This document shows, one piece after another, positions 19,368-31,293 of a stretch of 64,000 nucleotides of DNA. The position numbers and the translations under genes were made by a program. Source of the stretch: Beijerinckiaceae bacterium (GTDB lineage: Bacteria > Pseudomonadota > Alphaproteobacteria > Rhizobiales > Beijerinckiaceae); contig JALJOM010000003.1 in NCBI GenBank assembly GCA_024304885.1, positions 2,700,110 through 2,764,109 on the forward strand. Reading direction: 5' to 3'. How positions within the stretch are numbered: position 1 is the first letter of the stretch; every line of letters starts with the position of its first letter. The notes below the pieces were generated by a model. That model worked only from the letters and a program-made list of their open reading frames with translations. It was not told where the DNA came from and searched no databases.

Positions 19368-22300
19368 ATGATCGACCGTACCGATCTCCGTTGGTACAAG
19401 GACGCGATCATCTACCAGCTCCACGTGAAGTCGTTCTTCGACAGTACCAACGACGGGATCGGGGATTTCCGCGGCCTCACCGCCAAGCTCGACTACGTCA
19501 AGGACCTCGGCGCCACGGCGATCTGGTTGATGCCCTTCTATCCGTCGCCGTTGCGCGACGACGGCTACGACATCGCGGACTACAAGGGCATCCACCCCGC
19601 CTACGGCACGCTGCGCGACTTCAAGCACTTCATCCGCGAGGCCCATGCGCGGGGCCTGCGCGTCATCACCGAGCTCGTCATCAATCATACGTCCGACCAG
19701 CACCCGTGGTTCAAGCGCGCGCGTGCGGGTAAGCCCGGATCAGTGGCACGAAGCTTCTATGTCTGGTCCGACACCGACCAACGCTACAAGGACGCGCCGA
19801 TCGTCTTCCTCGATACCGAGAAGTCGAACTGGACCTGGGACGAGACGGCGAAGTCCTATTACTGGCACAGGTTCTATTCGCATCAGCCCGATCTCGACTT
19901 CGACAATCCCCGGGTCGTCGGCGCCGTGCTGGACGTCATGCGCTTCTGGCTCGACATGGGGGTCGACGGGCTCCGCCTCGACGCCGTCCCCTACCTCGTC
20001 GAGCGCGAGGGCACGACCTGCGAGAACCTTCCCGAGACTCACGCGATCGTGCGCAAGATCAGGGCGGCGGTCGATGCCGCCTATACCGATCGCGTGCTGA
20101 TCGCCGAGGCCAACCTTTGGCCCGAGGAGACCGCGCAATATTTCGGCAACGGCGACGAATGCCACATGGCCTTCCATTTTCCGCTCATGCCGCGAATCTA
20201 CATGGCGCTCGCGCAGGAAGATCGTCATCCGATCACCGACATCTTGCGCCAGACCCCGGAAATTCCCGACAGCGCGCAATGGGCGATCTTCCTTCGCAAC
20301 CACGACGAGATGACACTCGCCATGGTGACCGACAAGGAGCGCGACTACCTCTGGTCGTTCTATGCCGCCGATCGCCGCGCGCGGATCAATCTCGGGATCA
20401 GGCGCCGCCTCGCGCCTCTGCTCGAGAACGACCGGCGCAAGATCGAGCTTTTGAACTCGCTCCTTCTGTCGATGCCCGGCACCCCGGTCATCTATTACGG
20501 CGACGAGATCGGCATGGGCGACAATATCTATCTCGGCGATCGCGACGGCGTGCGCACCCCGATGCAATGGTCGCCCGACCGCAACGGCGGCTTCAGCCGC
20601 GTCGATCCGGCCCGCCTCTTCTTGCCGGCGATCCAGGATCCGATCTACGGCTACAGCGCGGTCAACGTGGAGGCGCAGCTCGCGAGCCCCTCGAGCCTCC
20701 TGACCTGGATGCGCCGCATGATCGCGGTGAACCGCGCGCATCGGGCCTTCGGCCGCGGCACCTTGCGCTTCCTCTATCCGTCGAACCGCAAGGTCCTCGC
20801 CTATCTGCGCGAGACCGAGGCCGAACGAATCCTCTGCGTCGTCAACGTGTCGCGGGCACCGCAAGCGGTCGAGCTCGACCTCGCCGAGTTCACCTGCTGC
20901 ATGCCGGTGGAGCTGACGGCCGGGAGCCAATTCCCGCCGATCGGCGACCGTCCCTACCTCCTGACCCTGCCGGCCTATGGCTTCTTCTGGTTCCAGCTCG
21001 AGCCGGCGGTACAGGAGGCGGGCGCGCCCGACATGACTCCGGCCCCCGAGCTTTTCACCTTGGTCGCAACCGGCAAGCTCGAGACCATTCTCGCCGGCCG
21101 CGAGCTCGCGGCCTTCGAGCGCAATGTCGCACCGCGCTTCCTGCGCTCGCGGCGATGGTGCTGCGAGATCCCTTCGACAATCGAGACCGTGCGGGTGAGG
21201 GATTTCGCGATCCTGCGCGACCGCGCGATCGGACGCTTCGTCTTGCCCGTCCTCGATGTCGTGGGCCGCGACGGGAGCACCACGGCCTTGTTCACGCCGC
21301 TCTCGGCAGAGGTCGACCACGACGAGACGAGGAAGCTCGCGCATGCGGTCGCGAAGCTGCGCCGCGGCGCCATGACGGGGATCCTCTACGACGCCGACGC
21401 CTGCGCCGGATTCGGGCCAGCGATCCTCGCGGCCTTGCGCCGCGGCGAGGTCCTGGCCACGGCGAAGGGCGGCAGGGTCGCATTCGTGCCGTCAGAGCAG
21501 CTCGGCGCCGAGCCCGGAATCGAGATCTCGGATATCCATCACGTGGGGTCCGAGCGCCGGCACGTTCAGATCGTGCTGGCGAACCAGCTCATGGTGAAGC
21601 TCTATCGCTGCGTCGAGCAAGGCCTGCATCCGGAGATCGAGATGCTGCAATTCCTCAACGACGCCGCGCATTTCCCCCATGTGCCGGCCGTTCTCGGCAC
21701 CGTCGAGCATCGCGACGCCGCGTCACGCGTCACGGTGCTCGCGACGCTGCAGACGTTTCTGCGCAGCCAGGGCGACGCCTGGGCCTGGACGCTCGATACC
21801 TTGAAGCGGCTGCTGGAATCTCTCTGCCTCGCCCCGCCTCGCGCCGGGGTCGCGGACGCGGACCTCTACGCGTCCTATGTGCCTCGCCTGCAGCGGCTCG
21901 GCCTCAGGACCGCCGAGATGCACAAGGCGCTCGCGCTCGAGACCTCGGATCCGGCCTTCGCCGCCGAGCCCCTGACGATAGCCGACGTGCACGGCATGGC
22001 CGAAGCCGCACGAGGTGCGGCGATGCAGGCCTTCACGGTCCTCGACGGCGTCGTCGGATCGACGAGCGACGACCTGCGTCCCGAGATCGAGAAGCTCCTC
22101 GCTCGCAGGAACGATTGGCAGTGCTGGATCGACGCCTCGGCAGCGGAGCCGGTCGGAGCGGTGAAGACCCGCATTCACGGAAGCTATGATCTCCGCCGCG
22201 TCCTGATCGTCAAGGACGACGTGGCCATCGTCGGCTTCGGCAGCGCGGCCGGCACCTTCGCGCAACGCCGCGCGAAGCGCTCGCCGCTCGTCGACGTGGC

Positions 22301-22646
22301 CGCGATCCTGTGCTCCTTCGCCTATGCCGCGGCGGCCGCAGAGCGCGATCTCGCCAAGCTCGTTCCCGACCCGGCCCAAGGCGCGGCCAGGCTGCGCGAG
22401 CAGCTCGTCGCCTTCTCGCAGATTTTCGTGACCTCCTATATGGAGGCGGCGCGCGGCAGCCCGATCTTCGTCGAGGATGCCGCGACCAGGCGATCCTTGC
22501 TGCTCCTCTGCCTCTTCATGCAAGCGCTCCGGGGGATCGACCGCGAAGCCGCGGCACGACCGGAACTGATCGAGGGCCCGATCGTCGCCGCCAATGCGAT
22601 TCTCGACTATCTGGCACAAGGGTCGAGCGCGGCGTCCGCCGCATGA
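19368..22646 (+). CDS. treS: Trehalose synthase / maltokinase fusion
   Basis: A 1092-residue two-enzyme protein. The N-terminal 560 residues are GH13 TreS, which interconverts maltose and trehalose. The start WYKDAIIYQLHVKSFFDS, nucleophile Asp in GLRLDAVPYL, acid/base Glu in IAEANLWPEE and the RNHDEM motif are present. The C-terminal 500 residues match maltokinase, which phosphorylates maltose to maltose-1-phosphate with ATP. The stretch NDWQCWIDASAAEP and the late IHGSYDLRRVLIVKDDVAIVGF block, including the presumed kinase catalytic Asp region, belong to this part. TreS-Mak normally feeds the GlgE route to glycogen-like glucan, but no glgE or glgB is in the window. Confidence 0.93.
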   Translation: MIDRTDLRWYKDAIIYQLHVKSFFDSTNDGIGDFRGLTAKLDYVKDLGATAIWLMPFYPSPLRDDGYDIADYKGIHPAYGTLRDFKHFIREAHARGLRVITELVINHTSDQHPWFKRARAGKPGSVARSFYVWSDTDQRYKDAPIVFLDTEKSNWTWDETAKSYYWHRFYSHQPDLDFDNPRVVGAVLDVMRFWLDMGVDGLRLDAVPYLVEREGTTCENLPETHAIVRKIRAAVDAAYTDRVLIAEANLWPEETAQYFGNGDECHMAFHFPLMPRIYMALAQEDRHPITDILRQTPEIPDSAQWAIFLRNHDEMTLAMVTDKERDYLWSFYAADRRARINLGIRRRLAPLLENDRRKIELLNSLLLSMPGTPVIYYGDEIGMGDNIYLGDRDGVRTPMQWSPDRNGGFSRVDPARLFLPAIQDPIYGYSAVNVEAQLASPSSLLTWMRRMIAVNRAHRAFGRGTLRFLYPSNRKVLAYLRETEAERILCVVNVSRAPQAVELDLAEFTCCMPVELTAGSQFPPIGDRPYLLTLPAYGFFWFQLEPAVQEAGAPDMTPAPELFTLVATGKLETILAGRELAAFERNVAPRFLRSRRWCCEIPSTIETVRVRDFAILRDRAIGRFVLPVLDVVGRDGSTTALFTPLSAEVDHDETRKLAHAVAKLRRGAMTGILYDADACAGFGPAILAALRRGEVLATAKGGRVAFVPSEQLGAEPGIEISDIHHVGSERRHVQIVLANQLMVKLYRCVEQGLHPEIEMLQFLNDAAHFPHVPAVLGTVEHRDAASRVTVLATLQTFLRSQGDAWAWTLDTLKRLLESLCLAPPRAGVADADLYASYVPRLQRLGLRTAEMHKALALETSDPAFAAEPLTIADVHGMAEAARGAAMQAFTVLDGVVGSTSDDLRPEIEKLLARRNDWQCWIDASAAEPVGAVKTRIHGSYDLRRVLIVKDDVAIVGFGSAAGTFAQRRAKRSPLVDVAAILCSFAYAAAAAERDLAKLVPDPAQGAARLREQLVAFSQIFVTSYMEAARGSPIFVEDAATRRSLLLLCLFMQALRGIDREAAARPELIEGPIVAANAILDYLAQGSSAASAA

Positions 22647-22880
22647 GCCGCCGGGCGCTCCGACAGCGTCGGCTCCAGAGGCGGCGCCCTCGGGTCGCGC
22701 ATTGACGGCAAACAGGCGCCTGCTTATAAGCGGCGCCTTCTCCCGTGCGTCGGCGCGCGCGGGGAACTCTCCACGCCGAGGCTGCGCCTACAGGGCGCCG
22801 CGCTCGGATCACAGCCGAGACCCCAATCCGAGACTCGTCTCGCAACGGCGACGAGCAGCGCAGCCCGCTAGGATATATCG

Positions 22881-23159
22881 ATGGCAAATACCCCTTCGGC
22901 CAAGAAAGCGGTTCGCAAGATCGAGCGCCGAACGAGAATCAACAAGGCGCGCCGCAGCCAGATGCGTACCTATGTTCGCAAGGTCGAGGAAGCCCTCGCG
23001 TCCGGAAATCCCGAGGCCGCGCAAGCCGCGCTCCGCGCCGCAGAGCCGCTGTTGATGCGCGCGGCGCAAAAGGGAATTGTGCACAAGAACTCCGCCTCGC
23101 GCAAGGTTTCGCGACTGGCCCGTCGGGTCAATAGCTTGGGCGAGTTACCCCTAAGCTAA
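22881..23159 (+). CDS. rpsT: 30S ribosomal protein S20
   Basis: A 92-residue, Lys/Arg-rich protein beginning [17 protein letters not shown], the classic S20 start, with the [19 protein letters not shown] end motif. It binds 16S rRNA early in 30S assembly. Its place just upstream of dnaA is common in Alphaproteobacteria. It has its own terminator. Confidence 0.97.
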   Translation: MANTPSAKKAVRKIERRTRINKARRSQMRTYVRKVEEALASGNPEAAQAALRAAEPLLMRAAQKGIVHKNSASRKVSRLARRVNSLGELPLS

Positions 23160-23191
23160 TTGGTCAGCGATCTACTCGTTTTCACCGTCCC

Positions 23192-23218
23192 AAATCCCGG
23201 CTCCCGCCGGGATTTTTA
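23192..23218 (+). terminator. Rho-independent terminator of rpsT
   Basis: A 10-bp perfect stem (AAATCCCGGC with GCCGGGATTT) and a TCCC tetraloop, followed by T's, 32 bp after the stop codon. Confidence 0.85.
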
Positions 23219-24204
23219 TTTCGGCCGAACCAGCCGACATGCGCTCGTCCGACCAGGCGTGCGGGATTTGCTTCCGAGCAGCTATTCCTCTTGCGACTCA
23301 GAGCTTTGGTGCCTAAGCATCCGATTGCGGTGCGACCGGGAGCGAGACGAGGCCCGCCCGTTCGTGTGGCACCAAAATTTTTGACCCTCGGCAAATCGGC
23401 ATCGACGCGGCTCCCGTCCCCCGACGGCCGAGCTCGACGCACGCCGAATCAGCTGCTTAGATTTCCCTCGTGACGCCTGTGGTCGCCGCGGCGAGCGTTG
23501 CCCGGGTGCCTGTGTGAATTTTTCGTTAAGTGCCGCCTTGCAGCCGGCCCGCGCTATGTTAAGGTCTGCGCTGCTCAGGAAGTGGCTCGGGGTGAAGTGC
23601 TCGGCAGAGCGCACACCTCAAGTCTTTGTTGAGTTTATGCATAGATTCCTGTCCACATGATTCACATATTCCTGGTACTTGGTCCGTCCAGGCGGCGCGG
23701 CGCGCATCGCAAAACTGGAAAGCTCCTGCGAAAAGCTTTGGATTTCGGCCTTGTTCGCTTGAAGTTTTCTGTTGTTCTGGTAAAGGTCTTACATATCGTT
23801 CTGTGTACTCGAAAGCATGGTCCGCGACTCGGAGCGGAACAGAGGGGGGGCAGTGGCGGCGAAACTTCCTGCCGACGACCTGCTTGCCGCAGGGCGCGAG
23901 CAACGACGCGAGAAACCGGGCCGGCTCATGCGCCCCCCGAACGCCTTTCGTCGGGATCGCGAGCTTTCGGTCCACCCCGGAACCCGGGCGCATCGCAGAG
24001 GTCGGTGCTCCCGACCGGGCGACTCTCTGCACCGAGCGGCTGCTTGGGCGCTGATGTGGCATCGCCACCGGCCCGCCGCCCCCCACGCCCTGGCCTGACG
24101 GCCTCACCTCACCCGCCGGATTTTCGGCGCCTCGCAAGGGGTGCACGGCTTTCTGCGTCTCGAGCACTCGAGACGGCGCATCGGCATCGGATCGGCTGAG
24201 TGAC
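23219..24204. other. Long non-coding region upstream of dnaA; dnaA promoter and possible origin
   Basis: Nearly 1 kb without a believable gene. The part at about 23500-23830 is markedly AT-richer than its surroundings (for example around GAATTTTTCGTTAAG and TTGAGTTTATGCATAG), which fits a dnaA promoter or a DNA-unwinding region. Only imperfect DnaA boxes are visible: CTGTCCACA and TGATTCACA near 23650-23667, each two mismatches from TTATCCACA. An origin is therefore possible but not shown. The segment 23830-24200 is GC-rich and featureless. Confidence 0.4.
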
Positions 24205-25737
24205 ATGAACATGCCTCGAGACAGGGGCGAGATGGCCTCGTTCGACAGCGACGCGTCGGACAGCGACGCATGGGCAAGGATTTGCCGGCGCCTGCGCGCC
24301 GAGCTCGGCGACGACGTTTATTCGTCGTGGTTCGGGCGGCTCGAGCTCGACGGCATCTCTGGGCCGAACGCCTATTTGTCGGTCCCGACGAAGTTCCTGA
24401 AGAGCTGGATCCAGGCGCATTATCTCGACAAGATGCTCGCGCTGATCTGTGTCGAGTTCCCGCAGGTCCGCCGGCTGACCTTCAACTTGCGCTCGGCCTC
24501 GCGCCCGTCGCTGCCGCGCGCGGAGCTGGACGGCCAGCGCCTCGCGACTCCCGAATGGCGCATGGGTCTTGCGAAGGTCGAGGCTCCGGCCGGAGCGCGG
24601 AGAGGCGAGGCCGGCGCCGGCGGATCGGCGCGGCCGAGGCCCTCTCTCGACGGCAAGGTGGCGCCGGTCACCGAATGGGCCGCAGACGACATCATCGTCG
24701 GGTCGCCGCTCGATCGCCGCATGACCTTCGCGACCTTCGTCGTCGGACGCTGCAACCAGCTCGCTCACGCGGCAGCGCAGCAGATCGCCTCGGCGGCGCC
24801 GTCGGACCCGCTCCCCTATAATCCGCTCTATCTCCATGCCGCCGTCGGCCTCGGCAAGACCCACCTGCTCCAGTCTGTCGCGCATGCGGCGGCGGCGTGC
24901 CGGCACCGGGTCATCTACCTGACCGCCGAACGGTTCATGCACGGCTTCGTCTCGGCCTTGAAGGCGCAGACCGCGCTCGCCTTCAAGGAGAAGCTGCGCG
25001 CCATCGACGTGCTCGTGATCGACGATATCCAGTTCCTTCAGGGCAAGTCGATCCAGCAGGAGTTCTGCCATACGCTCAACGCCCTGATCGATTCCGGACG
25101 GCAGATCGTGATCGCTGCGGACCGGCCTCCGGGGGATCTCGAAAATCTCGACGAGCGCGTCCGTTCCCGTCTCGCCGGAGGCCTTTGCGTCGAGATGGGC
25201 TGCCTCGACCTGGCACTCCGGACGAAAATCCTGGAAGCGCGGATCGGCGCGGCGAAGCACATCCACCCGAACTTCGACGTCCCCGATGCGGTGGTCGCCT
25301 ATGTGGCGAGCGTGGTGCAGACCAACGGGCGCGACCTCGACGGGGCAATCAACCGGCTTCTCGCCCATGCCTCGCTGAACGGCGCCCCGCTCGGCCTCGA
25401 AACCGCCGAGACGGCGATCCGCGACCTCGTGCGCACGAGCGAGCCGAAGCGTGTCAAGATCGAGGATATCCAGAAGCTGGTCGCGAGCCATTTCAACGTG
25501 ACGCGCGCCGATATCCTGTCGTCGCGCCGCACGGCCAATGTCGTGCGCCCGCGCCAGATCGCCATGTATCTTTCGAAGGTCCTGACGCTGCGATCCCTGC
25601 CCGAGATCGGCAGGAGATTCGGCGGCCGTGACCACACGACCGTGCTCCACGCCGTCCGCAAGATCGAGCACATGACGGCGAACGACGCCCCCTTGTCCGA
25701 CGAGATCGAGCTCTTGAAGCGCATGCTGCTCGAATGA
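24205..25737 (+). CDS. dnaA: Chromosomal replication initiator protein DnaA
   Basis: A 510-residue replication initiator. Domain I ([21 protein letters not shown]) is followed by a variable Gly/Arg-rich linker and the AAA+ domain. Walker A is AVGLGKTH, about residue 214, and Walker B is [10 protein letters not shown]. The C-terminal DNA-binding domain has the signature [14 protein letters not shown], which reads the DnaA box. It sits downstream of rpsT with a long upstream region, typical for the order. The ATG at 24205 gives the expected domain I. A second ATG two codons on (24211) is possible. Confidence 0.96.
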   Translation: MNMPRDRGEMASFDSDASDSDAWARICRRLRAELGDDVYSSWFGRLELDGISGPNAYLSVPTKFLKSWIQAHYLDKMLALICVEFPQVRRLTFNLRSASRPSLPRAELDGQRLATPEWRMGLAKVEAPAGARRGEAGAGGSARPRPSLDGKVAPVTEWAADDIIVGSPLDRRMTFATFVVGRCNQLAHAAAQQIASAAPSDPLPYNPLYLHAAVGLGKTHLLQSVAHAAAACRHRVIYLTAERFMHGFVSALKAQTALAFKEKLRAIDVLVIDDIQFLQGKSIQQEFCHTLNALIDSGRQIVIAADRPPGDLENLDERVRSRLAGGLCVEMGCLDLALRTKILEARIGAAKHIHPNFDVPDAVVAYVASVVQTNGRDLDGAINRLLAHASLNGAPLGLETAETAIRDLVRTSEPKRVKIEDIQKLVASHFNVTRADILSSRRTANVVRPRQIAMYLSKVLTLRSLPEIGRRFGGRDHTTVLHAVRKIEHMTANDAPLSDEIELLKRMLLE

Positions 25738-25777
25738 GAGTCTCGCCCGCGCGACGGCCCAGCGGCGCACGTTCTCC

Positions 25778-26686
25778 TCAGGGTGGCGGGCCCGTCCCGT
25801 TCGCGCTCTGCGCCGGCGCCTTGCCGGCTTTCGCCTTGATAGCTTTTCCCTTCTCGCTGTCCCGGGCGGCGGCCTCGCGGCGGGTCTGCAAGGCGACGGC
25901 GCGGGCCTCGGTCAGCCGCAGCGCACAGAAGCCGTGCCGGTCCTCGCCGGCATAGGTGCCGCAGGCCATGCTGCGCTCCGACGAGAAGCCGGCCTGCTCG
26001 CCGACGATCCGCTTGACCGCTTCCATGTCCTGTCCGGCGCTCGCGAGAAGGGCGCGGAAGCTCGCCCGCATGCGCGACTCCGCCTGGGCTCGGGCGTTCT
26101 CCCAAAGCTCGATCTGGCGCTCGGCGATCGCATCGGCGCGCGGCCCCCAGAGCCCGGTCGGATCCACCCGGCACTCGGCGGCCGCGAAGGTGCACGACCT
26201 CGGGACCCGAGACGCGAGCACGGCGCCCTCCAGGACCTCGAAGGAGAACGGGCAGGCCTCGATCTCGACCTCGTAGCGGGAGAGGCCGTTCGCGGATCGG
26301 CCGGCGTAGCTCGCGACGATCGGCGTGCCGGCGACGACATCGACGACGCAGGGGGTGCCGGGTTTGCCGATCTCCTCGCCGGGGAGTGACAGGCTCGAGA
26401 TCTCGAGGCCTTTCGCCGCGCCGCTCCCGAATGCGACCCGTCCCGCCGCGCCGTCGTGCGCGAGCTCACGCCCGAAAAGCGTCGTCTCCGAAGGCGGTTG
26501 TATCCGAGCGGGCTTGGCCGTGCCCCGGCCCGCCTCCGGCCTCGCTGCGTCGCCCGAGCCGCCCGCCCCTTGCGAGGCCGCTTCGGGCGGCAGCGTATGG
26601 ACCGCTCCGGGGAGCATGAGCTGGGCCGACGCAGGAAGCGCGCTCACGAGCACAACGAGGAGGGCGACAAGCCCGGTACCTTTCAC
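25778..26686 (-). CDS. Secreted protein of unknown function
   Basis: A 302-residue protein starting at a GTG with a near-perfect AAGGAGG ribosome site 5-6 bp upstream. A signal peptide (KGTGLVALLVVLVSALPASA) is cleaved before QLML. The mature protein has a Gly/Pro-rich lead, a beta-rich middle with several Cys residues (TPCVVDVV, EACPFSF, RSCTFAAAECRVD) that could form disulfides, and a long helical Arg/Ala-rich end. No family is recognised. It is convergent with dnaA, 40 bp apart. Confidence 0.7.
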   Translation of the reverse strand: MKGTGLVALLVVLVSALPASAQLMLPGAVHTLPPEAASQGAGGSGDAARPEAGRGTAKPARIQPPSETTLFGRELAHDGAAGRVAFGSGAAKGLEISSLSLPGEEIGKPGTPCVVDVVAGTPIVASYAGRSANGLSRYEVEIEACPFSFEVLEGAVLASRVPRSCTFAAAECRVDPTGLWGPRADAIAERQIELWENARAQAESRMRASFRALLASAGQDMEAVKRIVGEQAGFSSERSMACGTYAGEDRHGFCALRLTEARAVALQTRREAAARDSEKGKAIKAKAGKAPAQSANGTGPPP

Positions 26687-27108
26687 GGCGACCTCCTTCT
26701 CGGGCTCGGACCGGAATCGGCCCCGATCCATCCGTCCCTACGCCGGTTCCCCGGACGCCTTCGAGGCGCCGGCGCGCCACCGAAGATCCGAGATCGCGCC
26801 AGCTCCGGAGGCTCGTCGTACAATGACGCGACGCGCTGATCCACTTTCGCCGCCTTCGGGACCTCGGGCCGGGGCGGGCGTCGCCCCTGCGGCGCGACGT
26901 GCCATCCCTCTGCTCCGCACGGCGCCGGGCTCGCCTTGCGTCTTTCGGCACTCCCCTTATATACGGCGCATCTTGCGCTCGCGCACAAAGTCACCAAATT
27001 CGAGAACATGCGGGGACCGGGCGAGCCTCGTCCGCCCGAAACCGGGATCGCGTCTCGCCGGATTGCTTCGGGGTCCGGTGGCCTTGCGGATCGAAAGGAA
27101 CAACACTC
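26687..27108. promoter_or_regulatory. dnaK upstream region with candidate RpoH promoter
   Basis: 422 bp, divergent between a secreted-protein gene and dnaK. A heat-shock (RpoH/sigma-32) type promoter is seen as CTTGCGT (26935-26941), 11 bp spacer and CCCCTTATAT (26953-26962), about 145 bp upstream of the dnaK start. This is close to the CTTGAAA/CCCCATNT consensus. No CIRCE inverted repeat was found. Confidence 0.45.
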
Positions 27109-29016
<1,908 letters not shown>

Positions 29017-29027
29017 GCTTCGATCAG

Positions 29028-29058
29028 CGCGTCGAGGCCCGGCGACGGCCTCGACGCG
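29028..29058 (+). terminator. Hairpin between dnaK and dnaJ (attenuator or RNA-processing site)
   Basis: A 12-bp perfect stem (CGCGTCGAGGCC with GGCCTCGACGCG) with a 7-nt loop, 12 bp after dnaK. No T-run follows, so it is more likely a stabilising or partial terminator hairpin that lowers dnaJ relative to dnaK than a full stop. Confidence 0.5.
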
Positions 29059-29297
29059 GAGCGCAACGTCTTGAACCTCTGCGGCTGCCGCTCCGACGAT
29101 TACCGCGCGCGGCGGCCAGCTTCCACGGGGCGGTCTCGAGGATGCCGACTGCGGCGCTCGCCCCGTGTCGTTGCGAGGCGGAGCGAGCAAGCGGGCAGCA
29201 TGTAAGCAGCATGTAAATTGCTTTTACGAGAACGATAGGCGCCGGCCGCGGGATATGCGAGGGCCGGCTCGGCGGGACGATCGGAACATCGACGGCA

Positions 29298-30437
29298 ATG
29301 GCGAAGCGCTGCTATTACGACATCCTGGGGGTTGCCAAGACCAGCTCCGACGCCGAGATGAAGGCCGCCTTCCGTAAGGCGGCGATGCAGTGCCATCCCG
29401 ACCGCAATCCGGGGAATGCGGAGGCGGAGCTCCAGTTCAAAGAGCTCAACGAAGCCTATCAGGCGCTGTCCGATCCGCAAAAGCGCGCGGCCTACGACCG
29501 GTTCGGCCATGCGGCTTTCGAGCACGGCAACGGCTTTGCCGGCGGCGACGGCTTCGCCTCGTCGATGGCGGATATTTTCGACGATCTCTTCGGCGACATG
29601 ATGGGCCGGCGCGGCGGCCGCAACGGAGCCGCACGGGGGTCGGATCTGCGCTACAACCTCGAGATCACGCTCGAGGAGGCCTTCCACGGCAAGACCGCGT
29701 CCTTGACGCTGCCGACCTCGGTGACCTGCGATGCCTGCTCCGGCTCCGGCGCGAAGCCCGGCGCGCGGCCGAGGATGTGCTCGACCTGCGGCGGGCATGG
29801 ACGGGTACGGGCGCAGCAGGGCTTCTTCGCGATCGAGCGCACGTGTCCGCATTGCCACGGCCGCGGCGAGATCATCGACGATCCGTGCCATTCCTGCGGC
29901 GGTGCCGGCCGGGTCACGCGCGACCGCACGCTGTCCGTCAATGTCCCACCCGGCGTCGAGGACGGCACCCGCATCCGCCTCGGCGGCGAGGGCGAGGCGG
30001 GAGTCAAAGGCGGGCCGCCGGGCGATCTCTATATCTTCGTCTCCACCAAGCCCCATCCGTTCTTCCAGCGCGACGGAGCGGACCTCTATTGCCGCGTCCC
30101 CATCTCCATGGTCCAGGCCACGCTCGGCGGGGAAGTCGGCGTCCATACGATCGACGGCGGCGAGGCCAAGGTGAAGATCCCGGAAGGGACGCAGTCCGGC
30201 CGGCAATTCAAGCTCAGAGGCAAGGGCATGCCGGTCTTACGCTCCCGCGAGGTCGGGGATCTCTATATCCAGGCGACGGTCGAGACCCCCCAAAATCTCA
30301 CCAAGCGCCAACGCGAGCTGCTTGCCGAGTTCGAGGCCTTGTCCTCGACCAAGACGCATCCGGAGTCTGCGGGGTTCTTCGCCAAGATGAAGGATTTCTT
30401 CCGCAAGCCGCACCAGCCTGTCGCCGAGGATCTCTGA
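29298..30437 (+). CDS. dnaJ: Molecular chaperone DnaJ (Hsp40)
   Basis: A 379-residue type I Hsp40. The J domain (residues 1-72) has the HPD motif in [12 protein letters not shown]-rich segment is followed by four zinc-binding repeats ([32 protein letters not shown]) and C-terminal peptide-binding domains. It stimulates the DnaK ATPase and delivers substrates. It belongs to the dnaK-dnaJ locus; the 281-bp space between them contains only the hairpin noted. Confidence 0.97.
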   Translation: MAKRCYYDILGVAKTSSDAEMKAAFRKAAMQCHPDRNPGNAEAELQFKELNEAYQALSDPQKRAAYDRFGHAAFEHGNGFAGGDGFASSMADIFDDLFGDMMGRRGGRNGAARGSDLRYNLEITLEEAFHGKTASLTLPTSVTCDACSGSGAKPGARPRMCSTCGGHGRVRAQQGFFAIERTCPHCHGRGEIIDDPCHSCGGAGRVTRDRTLSVNVPPGVEDGTRIRLGGEGEAGVKGGPPGDLYIFVSTKPHPFFQRDGADLYCRVPISMVQATLGGEVGVHTIDGGEAKVKIPEGTQSGRQFKLRGKGMPVLRSREVGDLYIQATVETPQNLTKRQRELLAEFEALSSTKTHPESAGFFAKMKDFFRKPHQPVAEDL

Positions 30438-30519
30438 CCTGCCCGAGGTCGAGCCTGGATCGCAATAGCCAAGGCCACGAGCAGCACGTATCTTGGCAGC
30501 GTTCAAGGAGTGCTCTGCT

Positions 30520-30906
30520 ATGCCCAAGCTGCCATCGATCCCGGCCCTTCTGGGAGCCGCCCTTCTCCTCTCCGGGTGCCAGACCACCGCCGGGATTCAA
30601 AACAAGGAAGACATGCTGTCGGCGGCGGGCTTCATCCTGCAGCCGGCCGATACGCCGGCACGGCTCGCCGCCTTGAAAGCCCTCCCGCCGAACAAGTTCG
30701 TTCGGAAGGTCCAAGGCGGCACGGTCGTCTACGTCTATGGTGACCCGATCGTCTGCAAATGCGTCTATTTCGGCAGCCAGCAGGCCTACGGCGCCTATCG
30801 CGCCATGATGTTCCAGCAGAACATGGCCGACGAGCAGCGCATGACGGCCTTCATGATGCAGGATTCGACCTTCGACTTCGGTCCTTGGGGACCCGGTTTC
30901 TGGTAA
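30520..30906 (+). CDS. Lipoprotein of unknown function
   Basis: A 128-residue protein with a lipoprotein signal: LGAALLLSGC, lipobox LLSGC, mature start CQTTAG. The mature domain has a VVYVYGDPIVCKCVYFG stretch with a CKC pair and ends in a Met-, Phe- and Trp-rich tail. ATG at 30520 has an AAGGAG site. It is 82 bp after dnaJ. No family can be assigned beyond a small lipoprotein. Confidence 0.75.
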   Translation: MPKLPSIPALLGAALLLSGCQTTAGIQNKEDMLSAAGFILQPADTPARLAALKALPPNKFVRKVQGGTVVYVYGDPIVCKCVYFGSQQAYGAYRAMMFQQNMADEQRMTAFMMQDSTFDFGPWGPGFW

Positions 30907-31293
30907 ACCCTCGTCGTGACGAGCCCTCGCTGCAGGACGTGAGAGCGGTCGCGGTCCGCGTCTCGATCGTGCTGCAAGGGCAATGAAGCTCGAGGCGCCG
31001 AACCAGGCTCGACGGGGCGAGCCAGAAGCTCGAACCGTGCGACGAAGACGAGCTCACACATGTCCTTGACGCTCGGCTTTTTGTCGGAGATCTTGCGCTG
31101 GGCACTAGAGCGGGACGAGGAAAAGTGGACACCGGTTTTTCCGGCGCAATCAAGTTTACGCAGATTGCGTAAACTTATCTGCCTATCCCGCTCTGAACTT
31201 TTGGAATCGATCACGTTTCATGACCTTGGATCGAGTCGATCCAAAGTCATCGTGATCTAAGCCTTTCGCTGTACAAGACGAGGACTCGAGCCC
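30907..31293. other. Non-coding region with repeat and possible gene remnant
   Basis: 387 bp. The right half is repeat family B copy 1. The left half (about 30930-31104) can be read on the minus strand as a coding-like fragment (ISDKKPSVKDMCELVFVARF) that runs up to the CTAG boundary of the repeat. It has no recognisable family and may be a decayed gene or chance. Confidence 0.3.
31104..31260. repeat. Interspersed palindromic repeat, family B, copy 1 (long form)
   Basis: Starts CTAGAGCGGGACGAGGAAAAG and ends with an inverted pair around GGATCGAGTCGATCC followed by AAAGTCATCGTGATCTAA. In the middle is an 11-bp perfect hairpin (AAGTTTACGCA-GAT-TGCGTAAACTT). This long form of about 157 bp is shared with the copy at 34.4 kb; the copies at 52.7 and 53.6 kb lack the TTTACGCA hairpin. 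Confidence 0.8.

Noticed and set aside
26899-27108. A 5' extension of dnaK by 70 codons
   Set aside because: Hsp70 proteins begin at [14 protein letters not shown]; the extension has no similarity and would cover the promoter.
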